In this document: piece after piece, positions 1 through 8,691 of the stretch
How positions within the stretch are numbered: position 1 is the first letter of the stretch
Layout of the letters: each line of letters opens with the position of its first letter
DNA from: UBA7672 sp044224605
GTDB taxonomy: Bacteria > Pseudomonadota > Alphaproteobacteria > Caulobacterales > Hyphomonadaceae
Reading direction: 5' to 3'
Assembly: GCA_044224605.1 (NCBI GenBank)
Contig: JBGAKC010000016.1
Span: 1 to 64,000 of the forward strand
Length of the DNA stretch: 64,000 nt
Made by a program: the position numbers and the translations under genes
The notes under the pieces: generated by a model
Databases searched by the model: none
Seen by the model: only the letters and a program-made list of their open reading frames with translations
What the model was told of the DNA's origin: nothing

Positions 1-1825
1 TGGGCAATCTCCGCAGCGCTACGCCGCTCACGATGGCTGCCTTATAGCGCGGGGTTTCACGCGCGAGCAGTTCTCGAGTTTCCTCTAGTGTCAGTACCAT
101 CGGTTCGCTGTGAGCCCGCGTGCTGTGCTTCGTCATGCCGAAATGAAACAGGTGTTTGCGCAAGATGTAGGGCACGAGAAGCAAATCGCCTGCGGAAATC
201 AAAATCTCAATCGCAGCCTTGACTCGGCTTGCGTTCGCGGGGTTCCGCATCGCAAGATGGAGCAGAACAGTTCCTGCGTCGGCAACGATGCTGCGGCCAG
301 TCTCAGGTCGCTTAATCCAGTCCGTCGAGCGAGTAGCCAAGCGCGAAATCGCGGGCCAGAATGTCCTATCGCCCGATGCCGGTAGCTCGACGGCAAGATC
401 GTCCAAGCGGTCGAGCAGTGATGGGACAAGATCCTTTTCCGCCAATTGCTGCAGCTCGAAATCGAGATCGCTCGCGTTGACCATCCCCCAGAGGCGTTCA
501 ATTTCGGCTCGAGAGATCATGGTAGGCGGGTTACCAAGATAGAGTAGGCGAATGAGGTTACGACGCCTAGATATCCGCGTACCCTGCTCCTCGTTGTCGT
601 TGCGACTCTTGCCGAAGCGAGGAAAGAGAAGTCGGAGCAGGTCGTCGTATGGTATCGCCGCGCTTCCCAAGATACTTTGTGGCGAAGGCTTGCCCTTCTT
701 GTCCAACCGTTCACTTACCCGGGCGGCCATCTCCTCGGATGTCGGATCATCAACGAATTTGTCGGGGTTCGCGGCGATCAAATCCCGCAGCGTTGGGGCC
801 TTTGCTAGAATCCAACTGTAGGCCAAAACATCGAAGGGACAGACTTCACCTCTCACCGCCGCTTCAATTACGGCGAAGGAGCCGATGAGACGTTTGACAT
901 CCCGTGGCGACTGTATGCTGCGCTTAATCGCGTCAAAAACCGCACTCTGGGTTTTGCTTGGCGCCGGCATATCTACGGCGTGCGCCCTGAGAGCGGCCGA
1001 AAGAAGTGCAGACACATCTTCGTCGAAGAGTGGTCTCAGTGGTATTGCATGCTGGATGATCTTTTCGAGATATCGTTCGCCATGCTCGCGCCTCTGACTT
1101 CCCTTACCGCGACCAAGAGCGTCCGCGACGCGCTCGGGATCATAGGCCACGAGATAGGAAATGCCCCGGATATCGCCTACCGCCTTCACGAGCTGGGCGA
1201 CGGCACGGACCTCTTCATCCTCAACTCGATCCAGCTCATCGATGAGGACAACCACCGCCTCATTCAACGAGAGCAGTTTTTGCTCCAGCGCCCGCCGCTC
1301 TTGCAATAACGAGAGTGGTGCCGGTTTGCCTGGCCACAATGCCTTGATGCTTCCCCAAAGCGTCGTCGCCGTGCCGGCGGCTCCATGAGCGTCGGCCGCC
1401 GCTGCAACGGCGTTGCCAGCAAAGCCGATCGCCGCCCAATAGCGATCCAGGTTGGTGCGCAGGTCGCGGACACGCTCGTTGACACTTCGCCCCATGCTAT
1501 CGCGAAGTGCATCGAAAAATCCATTCAGCAACTCTTCTCGCCCTTTGAACAGCCAGGGGTTGAAGGTTGCGACAGTGACGTGAGGCATCCCACTAAGCCT
1601 CTGTTCGATCAAATTCAGAACGCTAGATTTGCCAAGCCCCCATCTCCCCGTCAGACCAACCACATATCCGGTTGAACGGCGGCTTACGAGGTGACCTTCA
1701 CGATCGCGCTCGTCTCGGACTAGCGCGCGGACCAGACTTTCCACGAAAGGACCGCGTTCGAGCTCATCGGCGCCCTTATCCCTGATCGGGCGGTCCTGAA
1801 GCGCTTCGGTATCTTCCGTTGCCAC
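1..1825 (-). CDS. KAP-family P-loop NTPase, partial (C-terminus beyond left edge)
   Basis: My own translation of the minus strand is open from a GTG at 1825 to the window edge, giving more than 600 residues. Walker A reads GRWGLGKSS (residues 60-68). The family motif FNPWLF follows at 88-93, and Walker B is VVVLIDELDR (191-200). This order is typical of KAP NTPases (the Kidins220/ARMS and PifA family). Between Walker A and B there is an Ala/Gly-rich stretch (about 130-160) where family members often carry membrane segments. Bacterial relatives include PifA of plasmid F, which excludes phage T7, so a defence role is possible but only inferred. The start is supported by a G-rich ribosome-binding stretch about 5 bases upstream; another in-frame GTG lies 33 bases further up. 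Base composition looks less GC-rich than the core genes to the right, in keeping with an island. Confidence 0.85.
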   Translation of the reverse strand, partial: MATEDTEALQDRPIRDKGADELERGPFVESLVRALVRDERDREGHLVSRRSTGYVVGLTGRWGLGKSSVLNLIEQRLSGMPHVTVATFNPWLFKGREELLNGFFDALRDSMGRSVNERVRDLRTNLDRYWAAIGFAGNAVAAAADAHGAAGTATTLWGSIKALWPGKPAPLSLLQERRALEQKLLSLNEAVVVLIDELDRVEDEEVRAVAQLVKAVGDIRGISYLVAYDPERVADALGRGKGSQRREHGERYLEKIIQHAIPLRPLFDEDVSALLSAALRAHAVDMPAPSKTQSAVFDAIKRSIQSPRDVKRLIGSFAVIEAAVRGEVCPFDVLAYSWILAKAPTLRDLIAANPDKFVDDPTSEEMAARVSERLDKKGKPSPQSILGSAAIPYDDLLRLLFPRFGKSRNDNEEQGTRISRRRNLIRLLYLGNPPTMISRAEIERLWGMVNASDLDFELQQLAEKDLVPSLLDRLDDLAVELPASGDRTFWPAISRLATRSTDWIKRPETGRSIVADAGTVLLHLAMRNPANASRVKAAIEILISAGDLLLVPYILRKHLFHFGMTKHSTRAHSEPMVLTLEETRELLARETPRYKAAIVSGVALRRLP

Positions 1826-2073
1826 GTGCCCCCCCTTTCTAACGCGAACCGTCCCCACTGCTCTGGATGTCTGCGTCAGGCGTCAGTCACCAGTATCGCG
1901 GCCAGCCCGCGAATGCCCAATAGCGGAGTCGTCGGTTTTCGACGAGCCGTTGTCATTACTTGACTTGCATCGATTTGTTGCCGCCACGCCCCCAACCATT
2001 GTCGAACCAAGCGCATGAATGGGGTGTCCGGCGTCAGCAACCGTCAGACGCGCTGCTTAAACACCAACACCAG

Positions 2074-2478
2074 ATGAGCAGAATCCTCCGTTGGGAAACC
2101 GCCTTCGCCGTCTCAGGTTATTCGACGACGGACAGTGTTGACGACCTCGCCAAGTGCATGGCGTCAATCAAGGAAGCCATAGAAGACTCGATCCAAAAAA
2201 TTAGCGAGCACGCGTGTCTGTCGAAATACGGCAAAGCAAACAGAGACGACTACCTACCCATTATCCACGACATGATGATCCACGCCATTCTACCCCATGA
2301 GGTGGAGCGCGATTTGCGGCCGGTCTTTAACGCCTGGTCCGCGTACCGAGCCGGGAGTAACGATGCGATAGAAGCCGCAAGCGCAATCCTCGCGTTCGAT
2401 GTGAGCCGCATACAGCGCCGCCAATACTCATTGCGATGCCGTGTGCTAGGTGAAGCGCCGGCGAGCTGGAAAACGTGA
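2074..2478 (+). CDS. hypothetical protein, about 134 residues
   Basis: I do not recognise this protein. The frame is open from 1960, but the first 38 residues are proline/glutamine-rich and look non-coding, so I prefer the ATG at 2074. Neither start has a convincing ribosome-binding site. The product would be soluble and mostly helical, with a cluster of charged residues around KEAIEDSIQKI and no signal peptide or membrane segment. Base composition is less GC-rich than the core genome. It lies between the KAP NTPase (divergent) and a membrane protein (convergent). It may be a cargo gene of the tRNA-Ser-linked island. Confidence 0.35.
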   Translation: MSRILRWETAFAVSGYSTTDSVDDLAKCMASIKEAIEDSIQKISEHACLSKYGKANRDDYLPIIHDMMIHAILPHEVERDLRPVFNAWSAYRAGSNDAIEAASAILAFDVSRIQRRQYSLRCRVLGEAPASWKT

Positions 2479-2521
2479 GCACCTTCGTGCAATTTGTGCG
2501 GACGCTGTTTCCGCCGACCCG

Positions 2522-3295
2522 CTAGCGGCGAAGTTCCTTTTCAATCACAGTATACAAGGCCGCAAAACCTTCGTCGTTGTGCAAGGGCAATCGCAGCACG
2601 GGTTCGTTGTCCGACCACACCGTGAAATCCATTTCCTCCCCAAGCATCAACAAGCGGAACACCTTGTCGGCGTTCTCGCGATCTACAACATTCAGCAGCG
2701 TCGCGTTGCCAGGCACCGGCATCGTGTTGACCGACATGAAGCCGGTGCTCGCATCACTCGATAGCGAACGAAGCACTATGACGAGGTAGCCAGCCTCAGT
2801 TGCAATCTGGGGCACGACCATGAGGTTCGTAAGCCTAAGCAGGGCGAACGATCCGCGCTGCACGTTGATGATGATTTGCACCTTCGACGTCCCGTCCCCA
2901 ACATGGACGCCTTGGAATTGGTATTCCATGATCATTTTGCTTTCGCCGCGTCTCACCCAGCCTGACCATTTGGCCAGTATTTCGTCATCACGCAGCTGGT
3001 TCGGGCTTGGCTTCACCGCTGCGGCTGCCGGCGCGGCCGTGACCGGCGGCACTGTTGGGGGTGCCGGTGGGGCAGTACGCTGCGCCTGGGCTTGCGGCTG
3101 AGGCGGTGGCTGGGAGCCGGTGGCCTTACCGCGCTTTCCTATCGCAATGCCGATCCAAACCAAGCCAAGGATGATGGTCAGTGAACCGAAGATGTTGATG
3201 CTGATGTCGCGGATGAGCGGATCGCGGCTGCTGTAGCCGATGGCGCCCCCGCCTAGCCAAATAATCAGGCAAACAAAGAACAGCGTACGGACCAT
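2522..3295 (-). CDS. membrane-anchored hypothetical protein with Pro/Ala/Gln linker
   Basis: A 257-residue protein of unknown family. Residues 1-20 and about 34-53 form two hydrophobic segments. A low-complexity linker rich in Pro, Ala and Gln follows (about 60-95), then a compact globular domain of about 155 residues with alternating beta-like stretches. The layout suggests a domain tethered to the inner membrane by a helical hairpin; which side it faces cannot be told. The ATG at 3295 sits just downstream of a G-run that can serve as ribosome-binding site. It is a neighbour of the KAP NTPase in the accessory region. No function is proposed. Confidence 0.6.
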   Translation of the reverse strand: MVRTLFFVCLIIWLGGGAIGYSSRDPLIRDISINIFGSLTIILGLVWIGIAIGKRGKATGSQPPPQPQAQAQRTAPPAPPTVPPVTAAPAAAAVKPSPNQLRDDEILAKWSGWVRRGESKMIMEYQFQGVHVGDGTSKVQIIINVQRGSFALLRLTNLMVVPQIATEAGYLVIVLRSLSSDASTGFMSVNTMPVPGNATLLNVVDRENADKVFRLLMLGEEMDFTVWSDNEPVLRLPLHNDEGFAALYTVIEKELRR

Positions 3296-3922
3296 CTCAT
3301 CCCCCCCCTAGGCGGCCGGGATGCACAGTCCGCACGCGCCGCTGGCCAGTCAACCTGCGTCAGCGCCCATAGCCACTTTCGCGAACACGGACCCGACATT
3401 GTTTGGCTGGGTTGGGGCCATCTGCCGGTTCTGGAAGTCGACCTTGTCCTGGCTCGTCAGCGCGCGGCGGCCAAATCAGGTCGTGCGCGGGTAGCGGGTT
3501 CAGCTAGGTCGCAGCGATGCTCCAACCCGACGGCGAAGGGCCGGTAACGATGAACTTGAGTGCACCGAACCTGAGATCAGCCCAAACAGGCCAGACCACG
3601 TCATGAGTCCCGCTACGATCAGTCCCGCCCCGACAGCCGAACCGTAGTCACGCCAAGCGCACTTGGGCATTGATGAATGAACGCCGCAGAGAACGTCCCC
3701 CCTGAGAAATCTTGAGGACGTTAGGCTGTTGATCGGTTGAGGAGCCAGCACGGTACGCTCGACAGGCGAGTTCAGCTGGCGTCACCAGTCCGCGACGACA
3801 CGTCTCGAAGGGAATGACCGACTAGCACTGCAGCGATGTATGGGTTGGTCCGTGGGTTGTACGACGGCTCCGGCCCTCACAGCAGCTAGTACTCTGAAAA
3901 TTTTTGATTTTGTGTCCGCAGC
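3296..3922. other. gene-poor stretch between island genes and tRNA-Ser
   Basis: About 630 bases with no convincing gene. A minus-strand frame at 3500-3751 (83 residues) contains one hydrophobic stretch but has no good ribosome-binding site and a Ser/Arg-rich tail, so I do not call it. The last part before the tRNA is AT-rich around 3890-3915, including a run of T. If the left part of the window is an integrated island, an attachment site would be expected at the right edge of this stretch. Confidence 0.4.
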
Positions 3923-4012
3923 TGGCGGAGAGGATGAGATTCGAACTCACGATAGGGTTTCCCCTATACGCCCTTAGCAGGGGCGCGCCTTCGACCACTC
4001 GGCCACCTCTCC
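3923..4012 (-). tRNA. tRNA-Ser(GCU)
   Basis: The minus strand folds as a class II tRNA. The acceptor stem GGAGAGG pairs with CCTCTCC, and the anticodon loop carries GCT (plus-strand 3976-3978). There is a long variable arm (ATAGGG/CCCTAT) and a T-loop GTTCGAATC. The discriminator is G and CCA is encoded (plus-strand TGG at 3923-3925). Length is 90 bases with CCA. The long variable arm and the anticodon identify tRNA-Ser reading AGC/AGU. The 3' end faces the accessory region on the left, the usual orientation for integrase-mediated insertion. Confidence 0.97.
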
Positions 4013-4126
4013 GCTTGGCGCGCTGCGTCAAGCGAGGGGCCTTCCTACCGGGATTTGGGACAGGCGCAAGCCTGAACGACCGCCACCCCAAAACCTCAGG
4101 AAAACAGGCGTTCGGGGGCGTGATTC

Positions 4127-5623
4127 CTAACGGACTTTCGTCTCACCCGCCCGCGCCTTGAGGACCGCGCCGTCTTCCGGCGTGATGAAGCGCTGGGCGA
4201 CGAGTTCGTCGGTGCGTTTGCGATAGGCGTCTTCATAGGCGGCCTGGGTGGGATAGAGGCCGGCGAGCTTTTCGGGTGTGAACGGGATTTCATGGCCGGC
4301 GATGCGACAGAAGGACAGGCCGGTCGAGTTGCCGTTCCAGGTCGAGGTCGGCACATCGAGGAAGGGCGAGCGGATGCCCCCTTTCACATTGCCATGGGCG
4401 TCGAGCACGCCCTTGCCGTCGGCGACCTCGATGTTCTGCGACGGCGGCGGCGGAACGCCGTCTTCGACCCAGGCCTTCATGTTGCGGTAGATGGCATTGT
4501 AGGCGATCCAGCTCGGGAAGCGGCTGCGCGGGCCCTGGTCGCAGTTGAGAGCAGGCGGCGTGCGGCCGCCTTTGACGATGTCTTCCGAACGGGCGGCGAA
4601 CCAGAGTTCATCGGGTGTCGCGTGACCGGCGCCGGCGATGTCATAGTGGCGATACTGGTCGGGCGCGGTGTCGCTGTCTTCACGGCGGTTCTTCACCCAC
4701 CCGAGATAGTCAGACTGGCTCATGACATGGATCACCGGAACGCCGGCGTTGCGGATGGGGCGGCGGGCGTCTCCAACCGGAATGGGCTCAGCGCATTGGC
4801 TGATCGGCGATGGCCCGCCGAGCATGCCGACAAGATAACCGTCGAACGGCGACTTGCCGTCCTTCGCCACGACCAGCGGCTGGATCGCGTTGATATAGGT
4901 GAACAGGAAGCCGCCGGTCTGCGAATAGCCCCAGGCGTAGAGGCGCTTGGCCTGCGAGCCGAAAGCGCCATAGCGGAAGGGATTGCTCGCGTCCGTCGAG
5001 CGGACCCATTTGGCGACCTGCGTATGCATGTCCCAGACAAGGCCGTTCTCGGTCGTCTTTGTGCTGTCGCCCGTGACGTTGCAGTTCTTCGGATCGTCGG
5101 CGGCAAGCGGGTTAGCCCAGTTGAGCGGCGCATAGCGCACCGGATCGAATGCCTTGAGTGTGACGACGGCGACGGGCTTGGCCGTGATGCCGACCCAGGC
5201 GTCGCCCTGACGGACGATCTCGTCGTGGTGGATGGCCCAGCCGATGTTGAGATCGAACAGGTTTGACGGGTTCAGCATCTCGACGACAACGCGGCCGGAG
5301 AAGCGGGCTTTCGACGCCGGGCGGCGAACGAGGACGCGCGTGGTGTAGGGCGCATCCGGCGTGCGGACCACGGCGCCCGTGGCGGGCCAGTCATAGACGT
5401 TGGCCTTGCCGGAGACGAAGAACTCTTCCTCGACGTAGCCCTGCGGGCCGAGGTGCTCCGGCCGCAAGGCATAGGCCGCGCCGCCGAACGCGTGGCTTGC
5501 TTCGGTCTGCGGGATCGGACCGACGACGCTGGTGAGCGGCGACGGACGGGCGGGCTCAGGGGCGGTCATGCAGGAAGCAGCCATCATCAATGCGCCTGCC
5601 AGCGCCGCCCTGAGCCACGCCAT
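4127..5623 (-). CDS. secreted lipoprotein alpha/beta hydrolase (esterase-like)
   Basis: A 498-residue protein. Its N-terminus has a lipoprotein-type signal with Cys18 in MAASC, so the mature enzyme is probably a periplasmic or outer-membrane lipoprotein. A nucleophile elbow GYSQTGG at 232-238 marks Ser234 as the likely catalytic serine. An Asp (about SQSDYLGW) and a His (GAGHATPDE) later in the chain fit the acid and base of the triad. The sequence resembles the long alpha/beta-hydrolase-domain proteins of alphaproteobacteria. Only 9 bases separate its ATG from the stop of glpV, and the ribosome-binding site AGGAGAC overlaps that stop, so it is the last gene of the glp operon. Substrate is unknown. 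The context suggests releasing a transportable alcohol, such as glycerol, from an ester; that is inference. Confidence 0.8.
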   Translation of the reverse strand: MAWLRAALAGALMMAASCMTAPEPARPSPLTSVVGPIPQTEASHAFGGAAYALRPEHLGPQGYVEEEFFVSGKANVYDWPATGAVVRTPDAPYTTRVLVRRPASKARFSGRVVVEMLNPSNLFDLNIGWAIHHDEIVRQGDAWVGITAKPVAVVTLKAFDPVRYAPLNWANPLAADDPKNCNVTGDSTKTTENGLVWDMHTQVAKWVRSTDASNPFRYGAFGSQAKRLYAWGYSQTGGFLFTYINAIQPLVVAKDGKSPFDGYLVGMLGGPSPISQCAEPIPVGDARRPIRNAGVPVIHVMSQSDYLGWVKNRREDSDTAPDQYRHYDIAGAGHATPDELWFAARSEDIVKGGRTPPALNCDQGPRSRFPSWIAYNAIYRNMKAWVEDGVPPPPSQNIEVADGKGVLDAHGNVKGGIRSPFLDVPTSTWNGNSTGLSFCRIAGHEIPFTPEKLAGLYPTQAAYEDAYRKRTDELVAQRFITPEDGAVLKARAGETKVR

Positions 5624-5632
5624 ATCAGTCTC

Positions 5633-7381
5633 CTAGTGCTGCCAGCTCTTGATCAGCGTGTCGTAGTCGACCGTCTCAGCCTTCGGGTTCTCGTTGGCGA
5701 GTTTCGGCTTCGGCGCGCCCGGACGGTCGAACCACACCTGGGCGGGTTCTTCCGGGTTGAGCTTCGGACCGATGTCGCCCTGGACGCCTTGTTCCTCGAG
5801 GCGGGCCATGACGTCTTCCTGCGCCTTGCAGAGCGCGTCCATCGCCTGTTGCGGCGTCTTGGAACCGGCGGCGGCATCGCCGATGTTCTGCCACCACAGC
5901 GCGGAGAGCTTCGGATAATCCGGCACGTTGGTGCCCGTGGGCGACCACTGCACGCGCGCCGGCGAGCGATAGAACTCGACGAGACCGCCGAGCTTCGGAG
6001 CGCGCTCCGTGAAGCTCGGGTCCTGGATCGTGCTCTCGCGGATGAAGGTCAGGCCCGTATGGCTCTTCTTCAGGTCCACGGTCTTGGACGTGACGAATTG
6101 CGCATAAAGCCAGGCGGCCTTTGCCCGGTCGGTCGGCGTGTTCGCCATCAGCGTCCACGAGCCGGCGTCCTGATAGCCGAGCTTCTGGCCCGGTTCCCAG
6201 TAGGCGCCATGCGGCGACGGCGCGACGCGCCATTTCGGCGTGCCATCATCGTTCACCACCGGCAGGCCCGGCTTCACCATGTCGGCGGTGAAGGTTGTGT
6301 ACCAGAACATCTGCTGGGCGATCTCGCCCTGCGACGGCACCGGACCGGACTCCGAGAACGTCATGCCCTGTGCCGCCGGCGGCGCATACTTCTTGAGCCA
6401 TTCGAGATACTTGGTGACTGCATAGACGGCAGCCGGGCCGTTGGTGTCGCCGCCGCGCGCGACGCACGAGCCGACGGGCCGAGAATTCTCGTCAACGCGG
6501 ATGCCCCATTCATCGACCGGCAGGCCGTTGGGCTCGCCCTTGTCGCCATTGCCGGCCATCGAGAGCCACGCGTCGGTGAAGCGCCAGCCGAGCGAGGGGT
6601 CCTTCTTCCCGTAATCCATGTGGCCGTAGACCTTCTTCCCGTCGATCGTGCGACCGGTGAAGAATTCCGCGATGTCCTGATAGGCGGTCCAGTTCACGGG
6701 AACGCCGAGGTCGTAGCCGTACTTGGCCTTGAAGTCGGCCTTGTTCTTGGCATCAGAGAACCAGTCGTAGCGGAACCAGTAGAGGTTCGCGAACTGCTGG
6801 TCGGGCAGCTGGTAGAGCTTCTTGTCGGGGCCGGTCGTGAAAGACGTGCCGATGAAGTCAGGAAGGTCGAGCGTGGGCGAGGTGACGTCCTTGCCTTCTC
6901 CGGCCATCCAGTCGGTCAGGTTGCGCACCTGCTTGTAGCGCCAGTGCGTACCGATCAGGTCCGAGTCGTTGATGTAGGCGTCGAACTCGTTCTCGCCCGT
7001 GCGCATCTGGCGCTGCAGTTTGTCGACGACGTCGCCCTCGCCGATGACGGTGTGCGTGACCTTGATGCCGGTGATGGCCGAAAAGGCCGGCGCGAGGACC
7101 TTGGACTCGTACTCGTGCGTGGCGATCGACTCGGAGACGACGTTGATCTCCATGCCCTGGAACGGGGCGGCGGCGTTGGCGAACCAGGTGAGTTCCGCCT
7201 CCTGCGCCGGGCGGTCGAGAACGGACAGGCCGTTGATCTCGGCATCGAGGAATTTCTTGATTTCGGCTGCCGCGTTCGGGTTCGGCGCCTTGTTGGCGGC
7301 CTGCTGCGGGCCGCAGGCGGCGAGCGCCAGCGCCGAAACCATGCCGACCACCAGCGCGCGGGCGCGCATCATCGAACTCAT
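5633..7381 (-). CDS. glpV: glycerol-type ABC transporter substrate-binding lipoprotein
   Basis: A 582-residue extracellular solute-binding protein. The signal peptide ends in LAAC with Cys23, so it is membrane-tethered rather than free in the periplasm. Length, position at the distal end of a glpS-T-P-Q-U order, and the pairing with a DUF2160 protein match GlpV of the Rhizobium glycerol transporter. Its task would be to bind glycerol (or a related small polyol) and deliver it to the GlpP/GlpQ permease. The binding-protein fold is related to family 1 sugar-binding proteins. No glpK or glpD lies nearby, so the metabolic partner genes must be elsewhere. Confidence 0.85.
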   Translation of the reverse strand: MSSMMRARALVVGMVSALALAACGPQQAANKAPNPNAAAEIKKFLDAEINGLSVLDRPAQEAELTWFANAAAPFQGMEINVVSESIATHEYESKVLAPAFSAITGIKVTHTVIGEGDVVDKLQRQMRTGENEFDAYINDSDLIGTHWRYKQVRNLTDWMAGEGKDVTSPTLDLPDFIGTSFTTGPDKKLYQLPDQQFANLYWFRYDWFSDAKNKADFKAKYGYDLGVPVNWTAYQDIAEFFTGRTIDGKKVYGHMDYGKKDPSLGWRFTDAWLSMAGNGDKGEPNGLPVDEWGIRVDENSRPVGSCVARGGDTNGPAAVYAVTKYLEWLKKYAPPAAQGMTFSESGPVPSQGEIAQQMFWYTTFTADMVKPGLPVVNDDGTPKWRVAPSPHGAYWEPGQKLGYQDAGSWTLMANTPTDRAKAAWLYAQFVTSKTVDLKKSHTGLTFIRESTIQDPSFTERAPKLGGLVEFYRSPARVQWSPTGTNVPDYPKLSALWWQNIGDAAAGSKTPQQAMDALCKAQEDVMARLEEQGVQGDIGPKLNPEEPAQVWFDRPGAPKPKLANENPKAETVDYDTLIKSWQH

Positions 7382-7429
7382 GAAGTCCTCCCTGCCGGGG
7401 CTCTTGCGGCCGCCGGAATCTTTCAGGGA

Positions 7430-7723
7430 TCAAACAAACCGGAAAACGAGGGCCGCGTAAACCAGCGATACCAAACTGGCGATCCAGAGCGGCAGGAGCG
7501 CCGGGGCAAGGCCGATCCAGGCGAGGTGGATGAAGCCGGAGCCGAGCAGGCTGAGGAACAGCCGGTCGCCCCGCTGGCTGGCGATGCCGAGCACGCCGAC
7601 GCGCGGTTCGTTGCGGGGGGCAAGCTTCTGCAGGATGCCCATGACAGCGAGGATCAGGACGATGCCGATGAAGAACAGCGCCGTCGGCAGGGTCCACCCC
7701 ATCCAGTTCGCAGCGCCGTTCAT
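7430..7723 (-). CDS. glpU: small integral membrane protein DUF2160, GlpU
   Basis: A 97-residue protein with two to three hydrophobic segments. The central signature GDRLFLSLLGSGFIHLAW is characteristic of DUF2160, and the protein ends YAALVFRFV. In Rhizobium leguminosarum the homologue is GlpU, found between glpQ and glpV and needed with the glycerol ABC transporter. Here it occupies the same position directly upstream of glpV. Its stop-to-start spacing to glpV is 48 bases, and its start overlaps the end of the preceding small membrane protein gene. Confidence 0.85.
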   Translation of the reverse strand: MNGAANWMGWTLPTALFFIGIVLILAVMGILQKLAPRNEPRVGVLGIASQRGDRLFLSLLGSGFIHLAWIGLAPALLPLWIASLVSLVYAALVFRFV

Positions 7724-7956
7724 GGAGCCTTCTTCCTGAGCAGCCGGACGCCAGACGCCTGAAGCCAGATCCCGGCCAGGATGGCTAGGAGCCCGATCAG
7801 GATGGAGGCGATCGCCCCCATCCTGACATTGAGGAAGTAGAACACCATCGCGAGGCCGCCGCCAAAGATGAGGCCGCCCATGACGAGGCCCATGCCCGTC
7901 ATGAACAGGGTCTGTCCTCGTCTCTGGTCTGCGGTCAGCTCAGGCGTGGACGTCAT
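7720..7956 (-). CDS. small two-helix membrane protein in the glp operon
   Basis: A 78-residue protein with two transmembrane segments (about 17-40 and 45-68), a short charged N-terminus and a basic C-terminal tail (RLLRKKAP). I do not recognise a named family. The ends overlap the glpU start (ATGA-type junction), so it is translated as part of the operon. This gene and the next are not part of the described Rhizobium glp set. They may be accessory membrane subunits of this transporter or unrelated passengers. Confidence 0.7.
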   Translation of the reverse strand: MTSTPELTADQRRGQTLFMTGMGLVMGGLIFGGGLAMVFYFLNVRMGAIASILIGLLAILAGIWLQASGVRLLRKKAP

Positions 7957-7958
7957 GA

Positions 7959-8210
7959 TCAGGCGCTGCGCGCGTCCCTGATCTTGTTGAAGCCCCAGAA
8001 GAACAGGCCGGCGCCGACGAGGAGCGACAGCCAGGCGAGCGACGAAATCGGCCCGCCGAGAATTCCGAGGAAGAGTGCGTTGAGGATAATCGAGACGATG
8101 ATGCCGGCGACACCGACGCCGCCGAGAACGGCGCCGACCAGCGTCAGCTTCTTGCCGAGCGCGCGTTCGCGCGCCGCGGCGCCTTCGGGAGGGGTGTAAG
8201 CATTGGCCAT
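7959..8210 (-). CDS. second small membrane protein in the glp operon
   Basis: An 83-residue protein with two hydrophobic segments (about 24-50 and 57-74). The polar N-terminus contains several Ala/Glu/Arg residues and the C-terminus is FNKIRDARSA. No family is recognised. It has a similar size and topology to its neighbour at 7720-7956 and is separated from it by only two bases, so the two might be a heteromeric pair. A functional link to glycerol uptake is inferred only from the operon. Confidence 0.7.
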   Translation of the reverse strand: MANAYTPPEGAAARERALGKKLTLVGAVLGGVGVAGIIVSIILNALFLGILGGPISSLAWLSLLVGAGLFFWGFNKIRDARSA

Positions 8211-8337
8211 GTTTTGCTCCTGGCTCTGTATGTGCGTTTCTACTCGTATCGCGTCCCGCCCCTTGTGCCGTCAGGGTGGTGACAGAGGCAGAATAACAGG
8301 TCTGATCCGGAAATCAGCCCCGCCCGAAGGCCCGGAA

Positions 8338-8691
8338 TCACGGGCTTTCGGCTTTCCTGGCAGCCAGGTAGGGGCCCCACACCTTCTTCGGCACGATGGT
8401 CGTCCAGGCGTCTGTCACAAGACTTTCGACTTCCGTCTTGGTCAGCGCCTTGATGTCCACATAGCTCCAAAGCATAGCGCCAGCGCGGTAAGGCTGGAAC
8501 ACGTCGGGGCGGGCTTCGAAGAGGAGTTCTTGGCGAGGCTTCGGCAGCTTGAAGAGCCAGCGCTTCGAGGGGAAGCCGTAGAGCACGAACGTCTTCGTGC
8601 CGACGTTGAACCAGTTGCCGCCGTGGTCATTCAACTCCTGCGCGCCTGGCAGGCTGAGCGCGATGCGGCGGACATCCGCGAGTGTGGCCAT
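8338..8691 (-). CDS. MmcQ/YjbR-family DNA-binding-like protein
   Basis: A 117-residue protein of the MmcQ/YjbR (CyaY-like fold) family. The typical pattern is visible: an N-terminal helix with ALSLPGAQE, a GGNWFNVGTKTF strand pair, and a C-terminal helix with LVTDAWTTIVPKK. The molecular role of these proteins is poorly known; double-wing DNA binding has been proposed. The start is either ATG 8691 or GTG 8694; both overlap the glpQ stop. Its insertion between glpQ and the membrane-protein genes is unusual. About 127 bases follow before the next gene, the largest gap in the upstream half of the operon. Confidence 0.75.
   Translation of the reverse strand: MATLADVRRIALSLPGAQELNDHGGNWFNVGTKTFVLYGFPSKRWLFKLPKPRQELLFEARPDVFQPYRAGAMLWSYVDIKALTKTEVESLVTDAWTTIVPKKVWGPYLAARKAESP

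Noticed and set aside
3500..3751. 83-residue minus-strand frame with one hydrophobic stretch
   Set aside because: No ribosome-binding site, Ser/Arg-rich tail, and no neighbour context. It could be a relic but cannot be supported.
5453..7762. Very long plus-strand open frame (769 residues) opposite the hydrolase, glpV and glpU
   Set aside because: It is antisense to recognised genes. Its translation is rich in Arg, Gly and Val with no domain, as expected from the complement of GC-rich codons.
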